A stretch of 7,230 nucleotides of DNA from Ignavibacteriota bacterium (GCA_003135995.1 PNBM01000112.1:2362-9591), one strand, 5' to 3'. Shown: positions 1-7,102, numbered from the stretch's first letter. Notes: generated from the letters alone by a model not told the origin. Made by a program: numbers and translations.

Positions 1-1
1 T

Positions 2-2752
2 ATTCGCGATAGTCTGAGTATTCCTCTGAATTTCAATCATGGTGTGGCTTTTGACGGTACTAATCTCTGGATTGCGGAATATTACCAAAGTTCCGGAGGA
101 AGAATTTTTAAAATTAATTTCAGCGGACAGATATTGGATACAATCCAGACAGGCACTTATGCGCAGGGAATAGGCGGAATCGCAATTTCCGGAAACTTCA
201 TCTGGTTTACTGTTTATTATCCGGACAATACTACATATCCTTTTGCTTATGCTTATAAAATGAATTTAACTACGAAAACTCTTGTCGATACAATCCCCCT
301 GCGTGGAAAACAAGTGCAGGGCATTGCGATAAAAGGTGACACGGTGTTTTATGTGAACGATAATTTCCAGGGTGACGCTGAAAGAATTTATGCATACAGA
401 AAAGTAGTGAACGATACAATATTTTCATTTCCTGTTCCGGACCCGGATGGTGATTGCAATCCGAAAGGTATGACCTGGGATGGACAAAATTTATGGTTAA
501 TCGCTGACAGAGTAGGTGGTCCAGCATATTCTTATAAAGCTTTATATAAATATGCATTGACCGGTCAGGGAAATCCTATTATTACAACTTCTACGAATTC
601 AGTTGATTTCGGAAATACAGTAATAGGAACGACGGGAAATCAACCCTTGCAGATTAGTAATACAGGAACAGCCAAACTTATAATTACCGGGAAAAATATT
701 TCAAGTCCGAGATTTGGAATTACACCGAACACTGTTCCTGACACTATTAACCCCGGACAATTTAAAAATTATACTTTGACATTTGCTCCTTTGGTTTTTG
801 ATACGATATCTGCCCAATTGCATATTTTAAGTAATGATGCTGCTACGCCTGATAAAATTGTATCTTTGACAGGAAAAGGTGTGTTTAACGGTGCGGCAAT
901 AAATCTTTCAGCTACAAATTATAATTACAATTCGAGAAGAGTTAATTCATTATGCGGATATAAATTTATAGTTCAAAATCAGGGAAATGCCGCTTTGCAG
1001 TTGACTTCTGCAAGTTTTACAGGCTTGAGATACAAAATTGATACTGTGGGTACACATTTTCCTTTGACTATAAATGCACAGGCTTCACGGGAATTCAGAG
1101 TTTGGTTTAACCCGAATTCCGCAACAACATTTAATGATTCGTTAACAATTATTTCGAATGCAGTTAATTTACCGACAGCACGGATATTATTCAGTGGCAC
1201 CGGGATTACCGTGAACTCAAATCTTGGGGATATTTTGTGGCAGGGAATATGTCCTGATAATCCTTTTACGAGTTACAATGATTATCAACCGGTTAGTATA
1301 AAACAAATTGGGGATGTTAATGGTGATGGAATAAACGATGTAGTTGTTGCATCTAATAATTATCTTACCACTTGTTATAATGGTAATTCATCTGTTACTT
1401 CAGATATACTGTGGATGTTTAATACAGGATATAATAATAATAATACCGGTTCAGTTACTTGGGAAGATGCTATGCAAATTCGGGATGATGTTGACGGCGA
1501 TGGAATACAGGATGTTGTAATTGGATGTGCAGGCGGAAATGAAATGGTATATACGATTTCAGGTCGAACTGGTCAGCAAATTTGGACTTGGGGAGATTCT
1601 ATCACATATAGCGATGGCGATATAGAAGAAGTTAAAGTAGATAGAGATTATAACGGAGATGGGATTAAAGATGTATTAGTTTCTGCGAGTGGTTCGGGAA
1701 ATGGTGCCGGCAGACATAGTGTCGTTTGTCTCAATGGATTAAACGGTCAGGTAATTTTTAATGTAACACAACCTTGTGAATTTACAGGTGATGTTGTTGC
1801 GACATCGTTTGGCGGTGCAATCGGGAGAGGAAACAACAGTGGTTCTTATTCCGTGAATGGATTTGATAATTCAGGAAATGCTACCTGGAGTTATACTGTA
1901 GATTCCAAAACGTGGAATATGAAAGAAATTCCATCTATAAATACTGATACAGTTAAAGAAATAGTAGGTTTAACCGGATTCAGCGGTAATGTATTTTGTG
2001 TAGCGGAAAATGATGGAAGTGTTAACTGGACATTAGGTCTTGGTTCAAGTAATAATGGAAGAATAATTTTGCTTGATGATCTTGACTCGAATGGGTATAT
2101 AGATTTAACATTGTCAGGACCTACATCTGTATATCGAATCGATTCCAAAACGCATAATATTATTTGGTCTGTTTATCCCGGTGGTTCATTTATCAGGGGT
2201 ATTGATTTTATAAGCGATGTAAATGGAGACGGCAGAAGAGATATTGCAATTGCCACACAGCAGCCGGGAAAAGTGATGATTCTTTCGGGTGTGAACGGAA
2301 GCACGTTATTTGAGTATACATTCGGAAGTTCAATCGATCAAAGAGGCGACAGAGTATCTGCTTTACAAAGTATAGACGGTAACAGCACCACCGAAATAGT
2401 AGGCGGATGCAGGGATGGAAGGGTGATTTGTTTTTCCGGTGGTCAGAATGTTCCTGTTGGCATACATAATATTTCGTCTGTGGTTCCGAAGGAATTTTCA
2501 TTACTGCAAAATTATCCGAATCCCTTCAATCCCGTGACTACAATAAAATTTAATATCCCTAAGTTATCTGACGTAAAACTTATAGTTTATGATATTCTCG
2601 GTAAAGAAGTTTCAAGATTGGTGAATACAAAATTAGCTGCAGGTAGTTATACTTACAACTTCAATGCAACTAATCTTTCGAGCGGAGTATATTTTTATAA
2701 AATTGAAGCAGGGAATTTCAGTGATATAAAAAAAATGGTAGTAATAAAATAA
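2..2752 (+). CDS. Secreted multidomain beta-propeller/Ig-like protein with T9SS sorting domain (5' partial)
   Basis: This is the C-terminal part of a large exported protein. The frame is open to the left edge with no stop, and the GTG at 44 reads as an internal Val within a propeller-like phrase (GVAFDGTNLWIA), so the true start lies upstream and no signal peptide can be seen. Residues below are counted from that GTG. Residues 1-175 hold repeated G-x-x-W-D/FDG-x-x-LW units typical of beta-propeller blades. Residues 178-281 and about 282-392 are two Ig-like domains of the ASH/choice-of-anchor-D kind (VDFGNTVIG, then SNTGTA). Residues 395-805 form a second propeller with DxDGDG loops of FG-GAP/VCBS type. 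Residues 815-902 are a T9SS type A sorting domain. The expected location is outer surface or extracellular. The ligand is unknown; adhesion or polymer binding is only a guess. Architecture is confident, function is not. Confidence 0.88.
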   Translation: MRDSLSIPLNFNHGVAFDGTNLWIAEYYQSSGGRIFKINFSGQILDTIQTGTYAQGIGGIAISGNFIWFTVYYPDNTTYPFAYAYKMNLTTKTLVDTIPLRGKQVQGIAIKGDTVFYVNDNFQGDAERIYAYRKVVNDTIFSFPVPDPDGDCNPKGMTWDGQNLWLIADRVGGPAYSYKALYKYALTGQGNPIITTSTNSVDFGNTVIGTTGNQPLQISNTGTAKLIITGKNISSPRFGITPNTVPDTINPGQFKNYTLTFAPLVFDTISAQLHILSNDAATPDKIVSLTGKGVFNGAAINLSATNYNYNSRRVNSLCGYKFIVQNQGNAALQLTSASFTGLRYKIDTVGTHFPLTINAQASREFRVWFNPNSATTFNDSLTIISNAVNLPTARILFSGTGITVNSNLGDILWQGICPDNPFTSYNDYQPVSIKQIGDVNGDGINDVVVASNNYLTTCYNGNSSVTSDILWMFNTGYNNNNTGSVTWEDAMQIRDDVDGDGIQDVVIGCAGGNEMVYTISGRTGQQIWTWGDSITYSDGDIEEVKVDRDYNGDGIKDVLVSASGSGNGAGRHSVVCLNGLNGQVIFNVTQPCEFTGDVVATSFGGAIGRGNNSGSYSVNGFDNSGNATWSYTVDSKTWNMKEIPSINTDTVKEIVGLTGFSGNVFCVAENDGSVNWTLGLGSSNNGRIILLDDLDSNGYIDLTLSGPTSVYRIDSKTHNIIWSVYPGGSFIRGIDFISDVNGDGRRDIAIATQQPGKVMILSGVNGSTLFEYTFGSSIDQRGDRVSALQSIDGNSTTEIVGGCRDGRVICFSGGQNVPVGIHNISSVVPKEFSLLQNYPNPFNPVTTIKFNIPKLSDVKLIVYDILGKEVSRLVNTKLAAGSYTYNFNATNLSSGVYFYKIEAGNFSDIKKMVVIK
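1313..2401 (+). repeat. Array of DxDGDG calcium-type propeller loops inside the secreted protein
   Basis: Aspartate-rich loops recur through the second propeller: DVNGDGIND (residues 424-432), DVDGDGIQD (482-490), DYNGDGIKD (535-543), DLDSNGYID (679-687) and DVNGDGRRD (725-733), plus a degenerate DGNSTTE (778-784). Most are followed by hydrophobic strands such as VVVA or IAIA. This is the FG-GAP/VCBS pattern seen in integrin-like propellers, where the loops bind Ca2+. About 135 residues separate the third and fourth loops, so one or two blades there probably lack the motif. Several blades also carry PQQ-type W/G phrases such as GQQIWTWGD and GSVNWTLGLG. Confidence 0.75.
2486..2749 (+). other. 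Type IX secretion C-terminal sorting domain (type A)
   Basis: Residues 815-902 of the secreted protein begin with FSLLQNYPNPFNP and continue with TTIKF, a VYDILGKEV strand, LAAGSYTYNFN, LSSGVYFYKI, and end at KKMVVIK. This order matches the TIGR04183/Por_Secre_tail family. In that family the domain directs a Sec-exported protein through the type IX translocon in the outer membrane and is usually cleaved, with anchoring to lipopolysaccharide or release. The NYPNPFNP form is especially common in Ignavibacteria and related lineages, which is the main taxonomic clue in the window. Confidence 0.95.
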
Positions 2753-2766
2753 ATTTTTTTGTTCTG

Positions 2767-2792
2767 GGAATCTCTTTCATTAAGGAGATTCC
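2767..2792 (+). terminator. Possible hairpin between the secreted-protein gene and miaA, without a U-tract
   Basis: GGAATCTC (2767-2774) and GAGATTCC (2785-2792) are perfect inverted complements. The 10-base loop can be shortened by two further T-A pairs if one G is bulged. It begins 14 bases after the stop at 2752, where a terminator would be expected. However, the downstream sequence is mixed (ATGGGATAGAAG), not T-rich; the only T run (2754-2760) lies before the stem. It may be a weak or factor-dependent terminator or an mRNA-end stabiliser. Confidence 0.35.
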
Positions 2793-2822
2793 ATGGGATA
2801 GAAGCATTAATTCATTATATTC

Positions 2823-3731
2823 TTGAAAAAAAAATGCATAGCAATAGTTGGTCCGACTGCATCGGGTAAAACTCCCGTTTCAATTGAATTAGCAAAAAAA
2901 CTCGATACCGAAATTATATCAGCAGACTCAAGGCAGGTTTATAAACATATTCCTATCGCTTCAGCAATTCCTTCTTCAGAAGAAAGGCAGGGAATTAAAC
3001 ATTATTTCCTCGAAGAACTGGAACTCGACGAAAAATTTAATGCAGGAGAGTTCGGAAGAAAGGGCAGGGAAATAATAGATACTATTTTTGCTGAAGGGAA
3101 AACTCCTGTAATAGTTGGCGGAAGCGGGCTTTATATACAATCTTTGATTGATGGATTTTTTGAAGAGGAAATTAAAGATGAAGAAATAAGAAAAAAATTA
3201 TTTGATGATTTGGAAAAATATGGTAAGGAATACTTATATAATAAACTATTAGAAATCGATATCGAATCGGCACAAAAAATTACACCGAATTTTTACAGAA
3301 GAATAATAAGGGCACTGGAAGTTTATTATGTAAGCGGAAAGAAAATTTCGGATTTGCATAAAGAAAAACCGGAAATTAATTTCGAAACAGTTCAAATAGG
3401 TATTCATCTCGATAGAAACATATTATATGAACAAATAAATAAACGGGTTGACGACATGATATCGAAAGGCTTGTTAAAAGAAGTTGAGTGGCTTAAGGAG
3501 AACGGATATCATTATTCTACTCATAACTCACTCAATACAGTAGGAATAAAAGAAGTATTCAAATATTTTGAAGGTGAATATACTTACTATAATATGATTG
3601 AAATGATAAAACAAAATACACGAAGATATGCAAAGCGTCAATTGAGCTGGTTCAGAAGAGATAAAAGAATAAACTGGATAAACATTGAAAATAAAATAGA
3701 TACAGCTGAAATTTTAAAGCTTATAAATTAA
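2823..3731 (+). CDS. miaA: tRNA dimethylallyltransferase (tRNA A37 prenyltransferase) MiaA
   Basis: MiaA transfers a dimethylallyl group from DMAPP to N6 of A37 in tRNAs that read UNN codons, giving i6A, which MiaB usually converts to ms2i6A. It is cytoplasmic. At 302 aa it has normal length. Visible motifs are the P-loop GPTASGKT (residues 10-17), the SADSRQVYK segment with catalytic Asp35, GGSGLY (99-104), RRIIRALEVY near 160-170, and the tRNA-binding C-terminal QNTRRYAKRQLSWFRRD (264-280). Ser101 stands where the Pseudomonas and E. coli enzymes have Thr, a conservative change. The usual GTAKP after DSRQ reads IASAIPS. The start is TTG: an in-frame stop at 2808-2810 leaves no ATG or GTG before the P-loop, and L/M-KKK is a normal MiaA beginning. 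No clear Shine-Dalgarno is seen. The next gene starts one base after the stop. Confidence 0.96.
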   Translation: MKKKCIAIVGPTASGKTPVSIELAKKLDTEIISADSRQVYKHIPIASAIPSSEERQGIKHYFLEELELDEKFNAGEFGRKGREIIDTIFAEGKTPVIVGGSGLYIQSLIDGFFEEEIKDEEIRKKLFDDLEKYGKEYLYNKLLEIDIESAQKITPNFYRRIIRALEVYYVSGKKISDLHKEKPEINFETVQIGIHLDRNILYEQINKRVDDMISKGLLKEVEWLKENGYHYSTHNSLNTVGIKEVFKYFEGEYTYYNMIEMIKQNTRRYAKRQLSWFRRDKRINWINIENKIDTAEILKLIN

Positions 3732-3732
3732 A

Positions 3733-4488
3733 ATGAAGGTTGATAAAATATATTTAGATAAGCTTTATAATAAATATAAAAACAAGAACTCTTCAAAAGA
3801 CCCTATCTGGTTTTTGCATAGTTTAAAAAGTGAAAAGGATGTTGAAGCTACCGCATTGATTTCATCAGCGTACGCATACGGCTTAATCGATGTAATGAAT
3901 GTTTTATTGAATACTTTTTATAAAAGGATTAATAATAAGCCTTATGAATTTATAATTAATTTTAATCGAGAGAATGATTTAAAATATCTTAATAATTTAC
4001 ATTACAGGTTTAATAATGTAAATGATTTGTTGAGTTTGATTGAAAATATTAAAAATATTCTGATTCAGTTTGGTTCTTTGCAAAATTTATTTTTGTCAAA
4101 TTATTCTGATTCTGATGAAAATATTTTAAACGCTCTAAAATATTTTGCAAAAAAACTTCACGATATAAAAATCAAAAATACAAAAGCATATTACCATCTC
4201 ATTCCTGATGTTTCAAAAAATTCAACCTGCAAAAGATTAAATCTATTTTTAAGATGGATGGTCAGAAAAGATGAAATAGATTTAGGTATATGGAGTAAGT
4301 CTGTCAGTAAATCCAAATTAATCATTCCCGTCGATACTCACGTTTATCAAATTTCCCGGAATCTCGGGTTGATAAACAGAAAATCCTGCGATATGAAATT
4401 TGCAATCGAGCTTACTAATAAATTAAAGGAATTTGATAAAGGCGACCCTGTGAAATATGATTTCGCACTGTGCCATCAAGATATATAA
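3733..4488 (+). CDS. TIGR02757/DUF2400 family protein, possible HhH-type DNA glycosylase relative
   Basis: This 251-aa protein matches my memory of the TIGR02757/DUF2400 family, found mainly in Bacteroidota and relatives and without an established function. Family landmarks are DPIWFLH near the N-terminus, an ALISSAYAYG helix (about 41-50), HYRFNNVNDLL, then STCKRLNLFLRWMVRKDE (from about 164; Cys166, Lys167, Trp175), DLGIWS, IPVDTHVYQISRNLGL with Asp201 and His203, and the closing DPVKYDFALCH (238-248). The VDTH segment followed by an R-x-L-G-L helix resembles the catalytic Asp segment of endonuclease III/OGG-like HhH-GPD glycosylases, so a nucleic-acid role is plausible but inferred. No signal peptide, membrane segment or FeS cysteine cluster is visible. 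It starts at an ATG one base after the miaA stop, so translational coupling is likely. Its middle is much more AT-rich than its neighbours. Length fits the family, and the end shows no sign of truncation. Confidence 0.85.
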   Translation: MKVDKIYLDKLYNKYKNKNSSKDPIWFLHSLKSEKDVEATALISSAYAYGLIDVMNVLLNTFYKRINNKPYEFIINFNRENDLKYLNNLHYRFNNVNDLLSLIENIKNILIQFGSLQNLFLSNYSDSDENILNALKYFAKKLHDIKIKNTKAYYHLIPDVSKNSTCKRLNLFLRWMVRKDEIDLGIWSKSVSKSKLIIPVDTHVYQISRNLGLINRKSCDMKFAIELTNKLKEFDKGDPVKYDFALCHQDI

Positions 4489-4511
4489 TAACTCAATTAT
4501 AATGATATTAT

Positions 4512-4540
4512 GTAATATTACGTTCCAATCGTAAATTTAC
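4512..4540. promoter_or_regulatory. Pair of GTAAnnTTAC palindromes upstream of the glycyl radical enzyme gene
   Basis: GTAATATTAC (4512-4521) and GTAAATTTAC (4531-4540) are both perfect 10-bp palindromes of the form GTAAnnTTAC, with centres 19 bp apart, close to two helical turns. They lie in the only gap of this length between complete genes, 64 to 92 bases before the GRE start codon. Same-face spacing and shared half-sites fit a dimeric regulator bound twice. If the TATTTTTG at 4565-4572 is the -7 element, the centres fall near -41 and -60, positions typical of activators. The regulator is not identifiable, and AT-rich DNA yields such palindromes by chance fairly often. Confidence 0.4.
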
Positions 4541-4564
4541 ATAAAAACTAATCACTAAATTCCG

Positions 4565-4572
4565 TATTTTTG
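4565..4572 (+). promoter_or_regulatory. Possible Bacteroidota-type -7 promoter element for the GRE gene
   Basis: TATTTTTG matches the TAnnTTTG -7 consensus of the Bacteroidota primary sigma factor and sits 31 bases before the ATG at 4604, which would give a leader of about 27 bases. No proper TTTG -33 element is found at the expected distance; the nearest candidate is TTTA at 4537-4540 or just upstream. A weak -33 box would fit a promoter that needs an activator. No Shine-Dalgarno precedes the ATG. Confidence 0.3.
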
Positions 4573-4603
4573 TAACAACTAAGAATATTTACCATTTATA
4601 CTT

Positions 4604-7102
4604 ATGAATACCGATAAATTTTACAACGAGAAAACTGAAATAATATGCGAGCCTTCGACAGGAAGGATAAAAATATTAAGGGACAGATATTTATCCGAGC
4701 CTTTAATGATTGATGCTGAATATATTAAGTATTATACTGAAGCGCATAAAAAAACCGATGGAATGAATGTCCTTGAAAGAAGGGCCGAATGTCATTCTTA
4801 CGCAATGGAAAATCTAACTCCAACGATAAAAGATAATGAATTAATCGTAGGAAGTAAAACAAGATACATCCGGGGTGCCATTCCATATTGCAATTATGCA
4901 AGCCGTTATATTATTCGCGAATTTAAGAATGAAGAAGCTGAAGCGCAGGATAAAGTAACGGATATAGGTGAAGGCGGAGGTATCGCTAAAGCAAAAGAAC
5001 TTGCAGCATCGGGCGAATTTGAATTTTTCTGCAAGAAATATATATTGACAAAAGAAGATAAGCATACAATCAAAGAATCAGCCGAATATTTCATCGGTAA
5101 AAGTATGCAGGATGTAGGTGATTCACTCTGGAAAAATGTATTTGAAAAGGCTGAATATATTGAAAAAGGCTGGCAGGCGGGACTATACACGGCTCCACAC
5201 GACCCGGCGCCAGAAGGCAGATACGTTCTTGATTTTGAAACTGCATTAAATCAGGGTTTCTTAAATCTGATTGAAAGGATGAAAAAGAAAATTGCAGAAT
5301 CTGAAATTACTGATTATGAATCTGCCGAAAAAATTTATTTCTGGAAATCGGGAATCAGGGTATTGGAAGCTGTTATTAAATGGTCTGAAAATTATTCAGC
5401 AAAAGCTCTTGAATTAGCTGAAAAAGAAAAAGATTTACACAGAAAAAAAGAACTTCTCGAAATTTCCGAAAGATGCAAATATGCACCTGCGAACACTCCG
5501 AGAAATTTTAAAGAAGCAATTCAGGCATACTGGATGATATATCTTGCGGGACATATTGAAGGCGCGCATCTCGGTTATTCACCGGGGAGATTCGACAGGT
5601 ATATGTATCCTTTTTATAAAAAAGATAAAGATGCAGGGATTATTACAGATGAAGAAGTACTCGAGCTTCTCGAAGCATTGAGAATTAAGATGACTGAACT
5701 TGAATATGTTGCTTCATTTTCATGGGCAGGTTTGGGTTCAGGAAATTTATTCCAGAATATGATTATTGGCGGGCTCGATGAAAATGGCAGAAGAGGAGAT
5801 AACGAACTTTCAAAATTGATTGTTCAGTCTGCAATTAATTGCCAGACGACACAACCGACATTATCTATCTGGTACGATGAATCATTGAGTGAAGGTTTTT
5901 TATTGAAGGCGGCAGAATGTGTTAAAACCGGCTGCGGATTTCCCGCATGGTTTAATTTGAAAGTATATGTTAAACACGAAACTGAAAAAAGTAAATTACC
6001 TGAATCATTGATTCGCAAATATGCCGCAATGGGAGGATGCACAGAACCGACAATGGAAGGAATGAGCTATGGAGTTGTTCAGGCGGGATTCATAAATCAC
6101 GGGAAACTTTTAGAGCTTGCACTTTTTGGCGGAGTTGACCCGAGAACGCGAATTAAATTTGATGAAACAAAAATTCCGGAAAATTATGTTGAACTATTTG
6201 AGGCATATACTCTACATTTAAAAAATTCAATTAACAACTGGCAAAGATACTGGAATATTGTAATGGCTGCTCACCGTCAAACGTGCAATTTGATTTTTTC
6301 TTCCGTACTAATAAGGGATTGCATTGAAAGAGGAAAATCACTCGATGACGGCGGGGCGGTTGTCAACGGTACTCCTACTACACTAAGCAGCGGACTTGTG
6401 AATATAGTAAACTCTCTCGCAGTTGTTAAAAAACTTGTAGATGAGAATAAAGAAATTACTTTAAAAGATATAAGAGATGCTTGCAGTAAAAATTGGGAAG
6501 GATATGAAAAATTACATAAAAAAGTAATGGATGTTCCAAAATGGGGAAATAATATTGAAGATGTCGATTCAATTTACAAAAATTTGTTTCAAATTTACTG
6601 CGGATATGTTTCTTCACAAAAAAATTATCTTGGAGAGTCTTATGACCCTTCTATGCTTGCAATAAGCACGCATGCTCCATTCGGAAAAGTATGCGGAGCT
6701 ACACCTGATGGAAGATACGCCGGTGAAACGTTGTGTGACGGCGTGACTTCGCCGTTTCCGGGTACGGACAAAAACGGACCGCTTGCTGTTTTACTTTCAG
6801 CAGGAAAAATTGACCATACAAAAATTCGCGGTGGTTTGCATAATATGAAATTCCATCCTTCCGCTTTAAGAGGAATTCAGGGGTCTAAGAAATTAATAAG
6901 TTTGATTAAAACATATTTCGATTCACCGGGATTTCAGTTGCAATTCAATGTTGTGGACAGCAGGATGTTAAAAGATGCGCAGTTGCATCCTGAGAATTAC
7001 AGGGATTTGATTGTGAGGGTTGCGGGATTCAGTGCATTTTTTGTGGAACTCGGCAAAACAATACAGGATGAAATAATCAAACGAACCGAACATATGCTCT
7101 AA
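4604..7102 (+). CDS. Glycyl radical enzyme (PFL-like, C-x-E type), substrate unassigned
   Basis: This is a complete 832-aa cytoplasmic glycyl radical enzyme. The PFL-type barrel carries NELIVGSKT near residue 85, SPGRFDRYMYP (326-336), QPTLSIWYD (417-425), GCGFPAWFN (443-451), the cysteine loop GGCTEP with thiyl Cys479 and Glu481, and TPDGRYAG (700-707). The glycine-radical domain ends in IVRVAGFSAFF with Gly808, 24 residues before the end. The Cys-to-Gly spacing is 329, close to B12-independent glycerol dehydratase and choline lyase CutC (about 330), and C-x-E is their acid/base arrangement, unlike the Cys-Cys of pyruvate formate-lyase. After the loop, Val492, Gln493 and Phe496 replace substrate-contacting residues of those enzymes. 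A dehydratase, lyase or decarboxylase is most likely; I cannot name the substrate. The enzyme requires a radical-SAM activase, not seen here, and is inactivated by oxygen. The ATG start has no better in-frame alternative in the upstream gap. Confidence 0.93.
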   Translation: MNTDKFYNEKTEIICEPSTGRIKILRDRYLSEPLMIDAEYIKYYTEAHKKTDGMNVLERRAECHSYAMENLTPTIKDNELIVGSKTRYIRGAIPYCNYASRYIIREFKNEEAEAQDKVTDIGEGGGIAKAKELAASGEFEFFCKKYILTKEDKHTIKESAEYFIGKSMQDVGDSLWKNVFEKAEYIEKGWQAGLYTAPHDPAPEGRYVLDFETALNQGFLNLIERMKKKIAESEITDYESAEKIYFWKSGIRVLEAVIKWSENYSAKALELAEKEKDLHRKKELLEISERCKYAPANTPRNFKEAIQAYWMIYLAGHIEGAHLGYSPGRFDRYMYPFYKKDKDAGIITDEEVLELLEALRIKMTELEYVASFSWAGLGSGNLFQNMIIGGLDENGRRGDNELSKLIVQSAINCQTTQPTLSIWYDESLSEGFLLKAAECVKTGCGFPAWFNLKVYVKHETEKSKLPESLIRKYAAMGGCTEPTMEGMSYGVVQAGFINHGKLLELALFGGVDPRTRIKFDETKIPENYVELFEAYTLHLKNSINNWQRYWNIVMAAHRQTCNLIFSSVLIRDCIERGKSLDDGGAVVNGTPTTLSSGLVNIVNSLAVVKKLVDENKEITLKDIRDACSKNWEGYEKLHKKVMDVPKWGNNIEDVDSIYKNLFQIYCGYVSSQKNYLGESYDPSMLAISTHAPFGKVCGATPDGRYAGETLCDGVTSPFPGTDKNGPLAVLLSAGKIDHTKIRGGLHNMKFHPSALRGIQGSKKLISLIKTYFDSPGFQLQFNVVDSRMLKDAQLHPENYRDLIVRVAGFSAFFVELGKTIQDEIIKRTEHML

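Noticed and set aside
44..46. GTG at 44 as a real start codon for the first gene
   Set aside because: The frame is open to the left edge and the upstream residues continue the propeller pattern; no signal peptide follows the GTG although the protein has a secretion sorting domain.
270..2501. Open frames on the - strand within the secreted-protein gene (for example 270-557, 979-1200, 1891-2148, 2208-2501)
   Set aside because: They lie entirely inside a well-supported + strand coding region, and their translations show no recognisable domain or motif.
4470..4488. Premature truncation or frameshift at the end of the DUF2400 gene
   Set aside because: The final conserved DPVKYDFAL block is present and the protein length is within the family range as I know it; the short tail after it looks natural.
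4498..4503. TATAAT as a sigma-70 -10 box
   Set aside because: No TTGACA-like -35 at the right distance, and the likely host group uses a different promoter consensus; the hexamer is common in AT-rich sequence.
4841..6042. Open frames on the - strand inside the GRE gene (4841-5065, 4906-5190, 5824-6042)
   Set aside because: They overlap a conserved, motif-rich + strand protein and two overlap each other; they are antisense shadows.
4604..7102. Assignment of the GRE as pyruvate formate-lyase (PflB) or benzylsuccinate synthase
   Set aside because: PFL has adjacent Cys-Cys at the active site and fumarate-adding enzymes, as I recall them, lack Glu two residues after the Cys; here the loop is GCTEP with C-x-E.
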